Positions 6,242-6,483 of a stretch of DNA of 6,483 bases are shown here, piece by piece. Numbering within the stretch: the first letter of the stretch is position 1; the number at the start of each line of letters is the position of its first letter. The notes under the pieces were generated by a model. The model made no database searches, had not been told where the DNA came from, and was given only the letters and a program-made list of their open reading frames with translations. The DNA comes from CAYSLC01 sp964431545 (GTDB lineage: Bacteria; Desulfobacterota; Desulfobacteria; Desulfobacterales; JAABSP01), in the NCBI GenBank assembly GCA_964431545.1, contig CAYSLC010000272.1, forward strand, positions 1-6,483, written 5' to 3'. The translations under genes were made by a program, and so were the position numbers.

Positions 6242-6325
6242 ATGATGACCGATTCCCTCAAAGCGGCCATCAAAAAAGAGCTTCCCGCACTGCTGCGGGA
6301 GGACGCTCCGCCTCCTACACGGTGA
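6242..6325 (+). pseudogene. 27-codon 5' remnant of a gene (MTDSLKAAIKKELP... N-terminus)
   Basis: ATG 6242 (or ATG 6245) opens a 27-codon frame that ends at TGA 6323-6325. Its product begins MMTDSLKAAIKKELPALL and then RED before breaking off into APPPTR. The opening looks like the conserved N-terminus of a multi-copy deltaproteobacterial protein family, which I associate from memory with DUF3782/PD-(D/E)XK-nuclease-like proteins; the family name is uncertain. In such proteins RED is followed by further conserved helical sequence. I found no continuation in any forward frame after 6304, so this is probably a decayed stub and not a frameshifted whole gene. A promoter-like pair lies upstream at 6178-6204; no well-placed Shine-Dalgarno site is visible (GGAG at 6221-6224 is 17 nt away). 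It could also be a chance small ORF. Confidence 0.42.
6281..6315 (+). repeat. Overlapping hairpins at the break point of the remnant ORF
   Basis: CCCGCA 6284-6289 and TGCGGG 6294-6299 form a perfect 6-bp stem with a 4-nt loop, extendable by T6283-A6300, a T-G wobble and C6281-G6302. A second stem, GGAGG 6298-6302 with CCTCC 6311-6315, shares its left arm. The palindromic GGAGGACGCTCCGCCTCC begins exactly where protein similarity stops, as a small REP-like element would. No T-run follows, so this is not a terminator. Confidence 0.45.
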
Positions 6326-6483
6326 TCCTTCTCCCCGAAAGGCCCTGGCCCAACGATTGACCCCCCTGGAGGTCGTGTAAGGGTGCCGGATTTGACGAGG
6401 GTGCGAATCAACAGCCACGCCATGTCACCATCGCGCGGTTCGACAGTAACCGTAGAAACACAACCCCCAAACCCAGCACCCAT
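6326..6483. other. Non-coding or decayed sequence, nothing recognised
   Basis: No convincing gene is seen on either strand. A minus-strand frame is open across the region but has unremarkable composition and no family signature. AGGGTGC occurs at 6380-6386 and 6398-6404 as a small direct repeat. Together with 6146-6325 this makes about 340 nt without an intact gene at the downstream edge of the cluster. Confidence 0.5.

Noticed and set aside
6136..6483. Minus-strand frame of 115 codons at the right edge
   Set aside because: It runs antisense through the repeat, the promoter-like site and the ORF remnant, and its product shows no recognisable motif. It is most likely a chance open frame.

Overview
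The window looks like part of an exopolysaccharide or O-antigen assembly cluster of the Wzx/Wzy type. It comes from a GC-rich Gram-negative bacterium. A deltaproteobacterial (Desulfobacterota/Myxococcota-like) source is my inference. It rests on the high GC, the GumC-like protein followed by a separate tyrosine kinase, and the presence of DUF4388/PATAN and MshEN-type modules, which are common in those phyla. All recognised genes lie on the + strand.

Layout. (1) 1-372 is the 3' end of a Wzz/GumC chain-length or export co-polymerase. (2) 430-1665 is a CpsD/CapB-type bacterial tyrosine kinase (BY-kinase) whose P-loop fold is split by an insert of about 170 residues resembling DUF4388/PATAN plus an MshEN-like c-di-GMP-binding module. 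(3) 1688-3232 is a membrane-anchored TPR protein, followed by a weak terminator-like T-run. (4) 3233-3458 is a more AT-rich gap that holds no convincing gene and may be a leader. (5) 3459-4721 is an O-antigen ligase/Wzy-type polymerase whose real start probably lies upstream of its first canonical start codon. (6) 4796-6145 is a 12-TM Wzx-like oligosaccharide flippase. (7) 6146-6483 is non-coding or decayed: a short GGGTGATGGG-type repeat, a possible promoter, a 27-codon remnant of another gene, hairpins, and sequence in which I recognise nothing.

How the parts fit. The flippase would move lipid-linked repeat units across the inner membrane, and the ligase/polymerase would join or transfer them on the periplasmic side. 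The Wzz/GumC protein and its kinase would set chain length or export through cycles of tyrosine phosphorylation of the kinase's tyrosine-rich tail. The TPR protein would be a scaffold facing the periplasm.

The most notable feature is the kinase. The insert contains two 24-residue motifs separated by exactly 5 residues, the arrangement known for MshEN c-di-GMP receptors. This suggests, without proving it, that c-di-GMP could act directly on the kinase. No complete undescribed system beyond this is visible.
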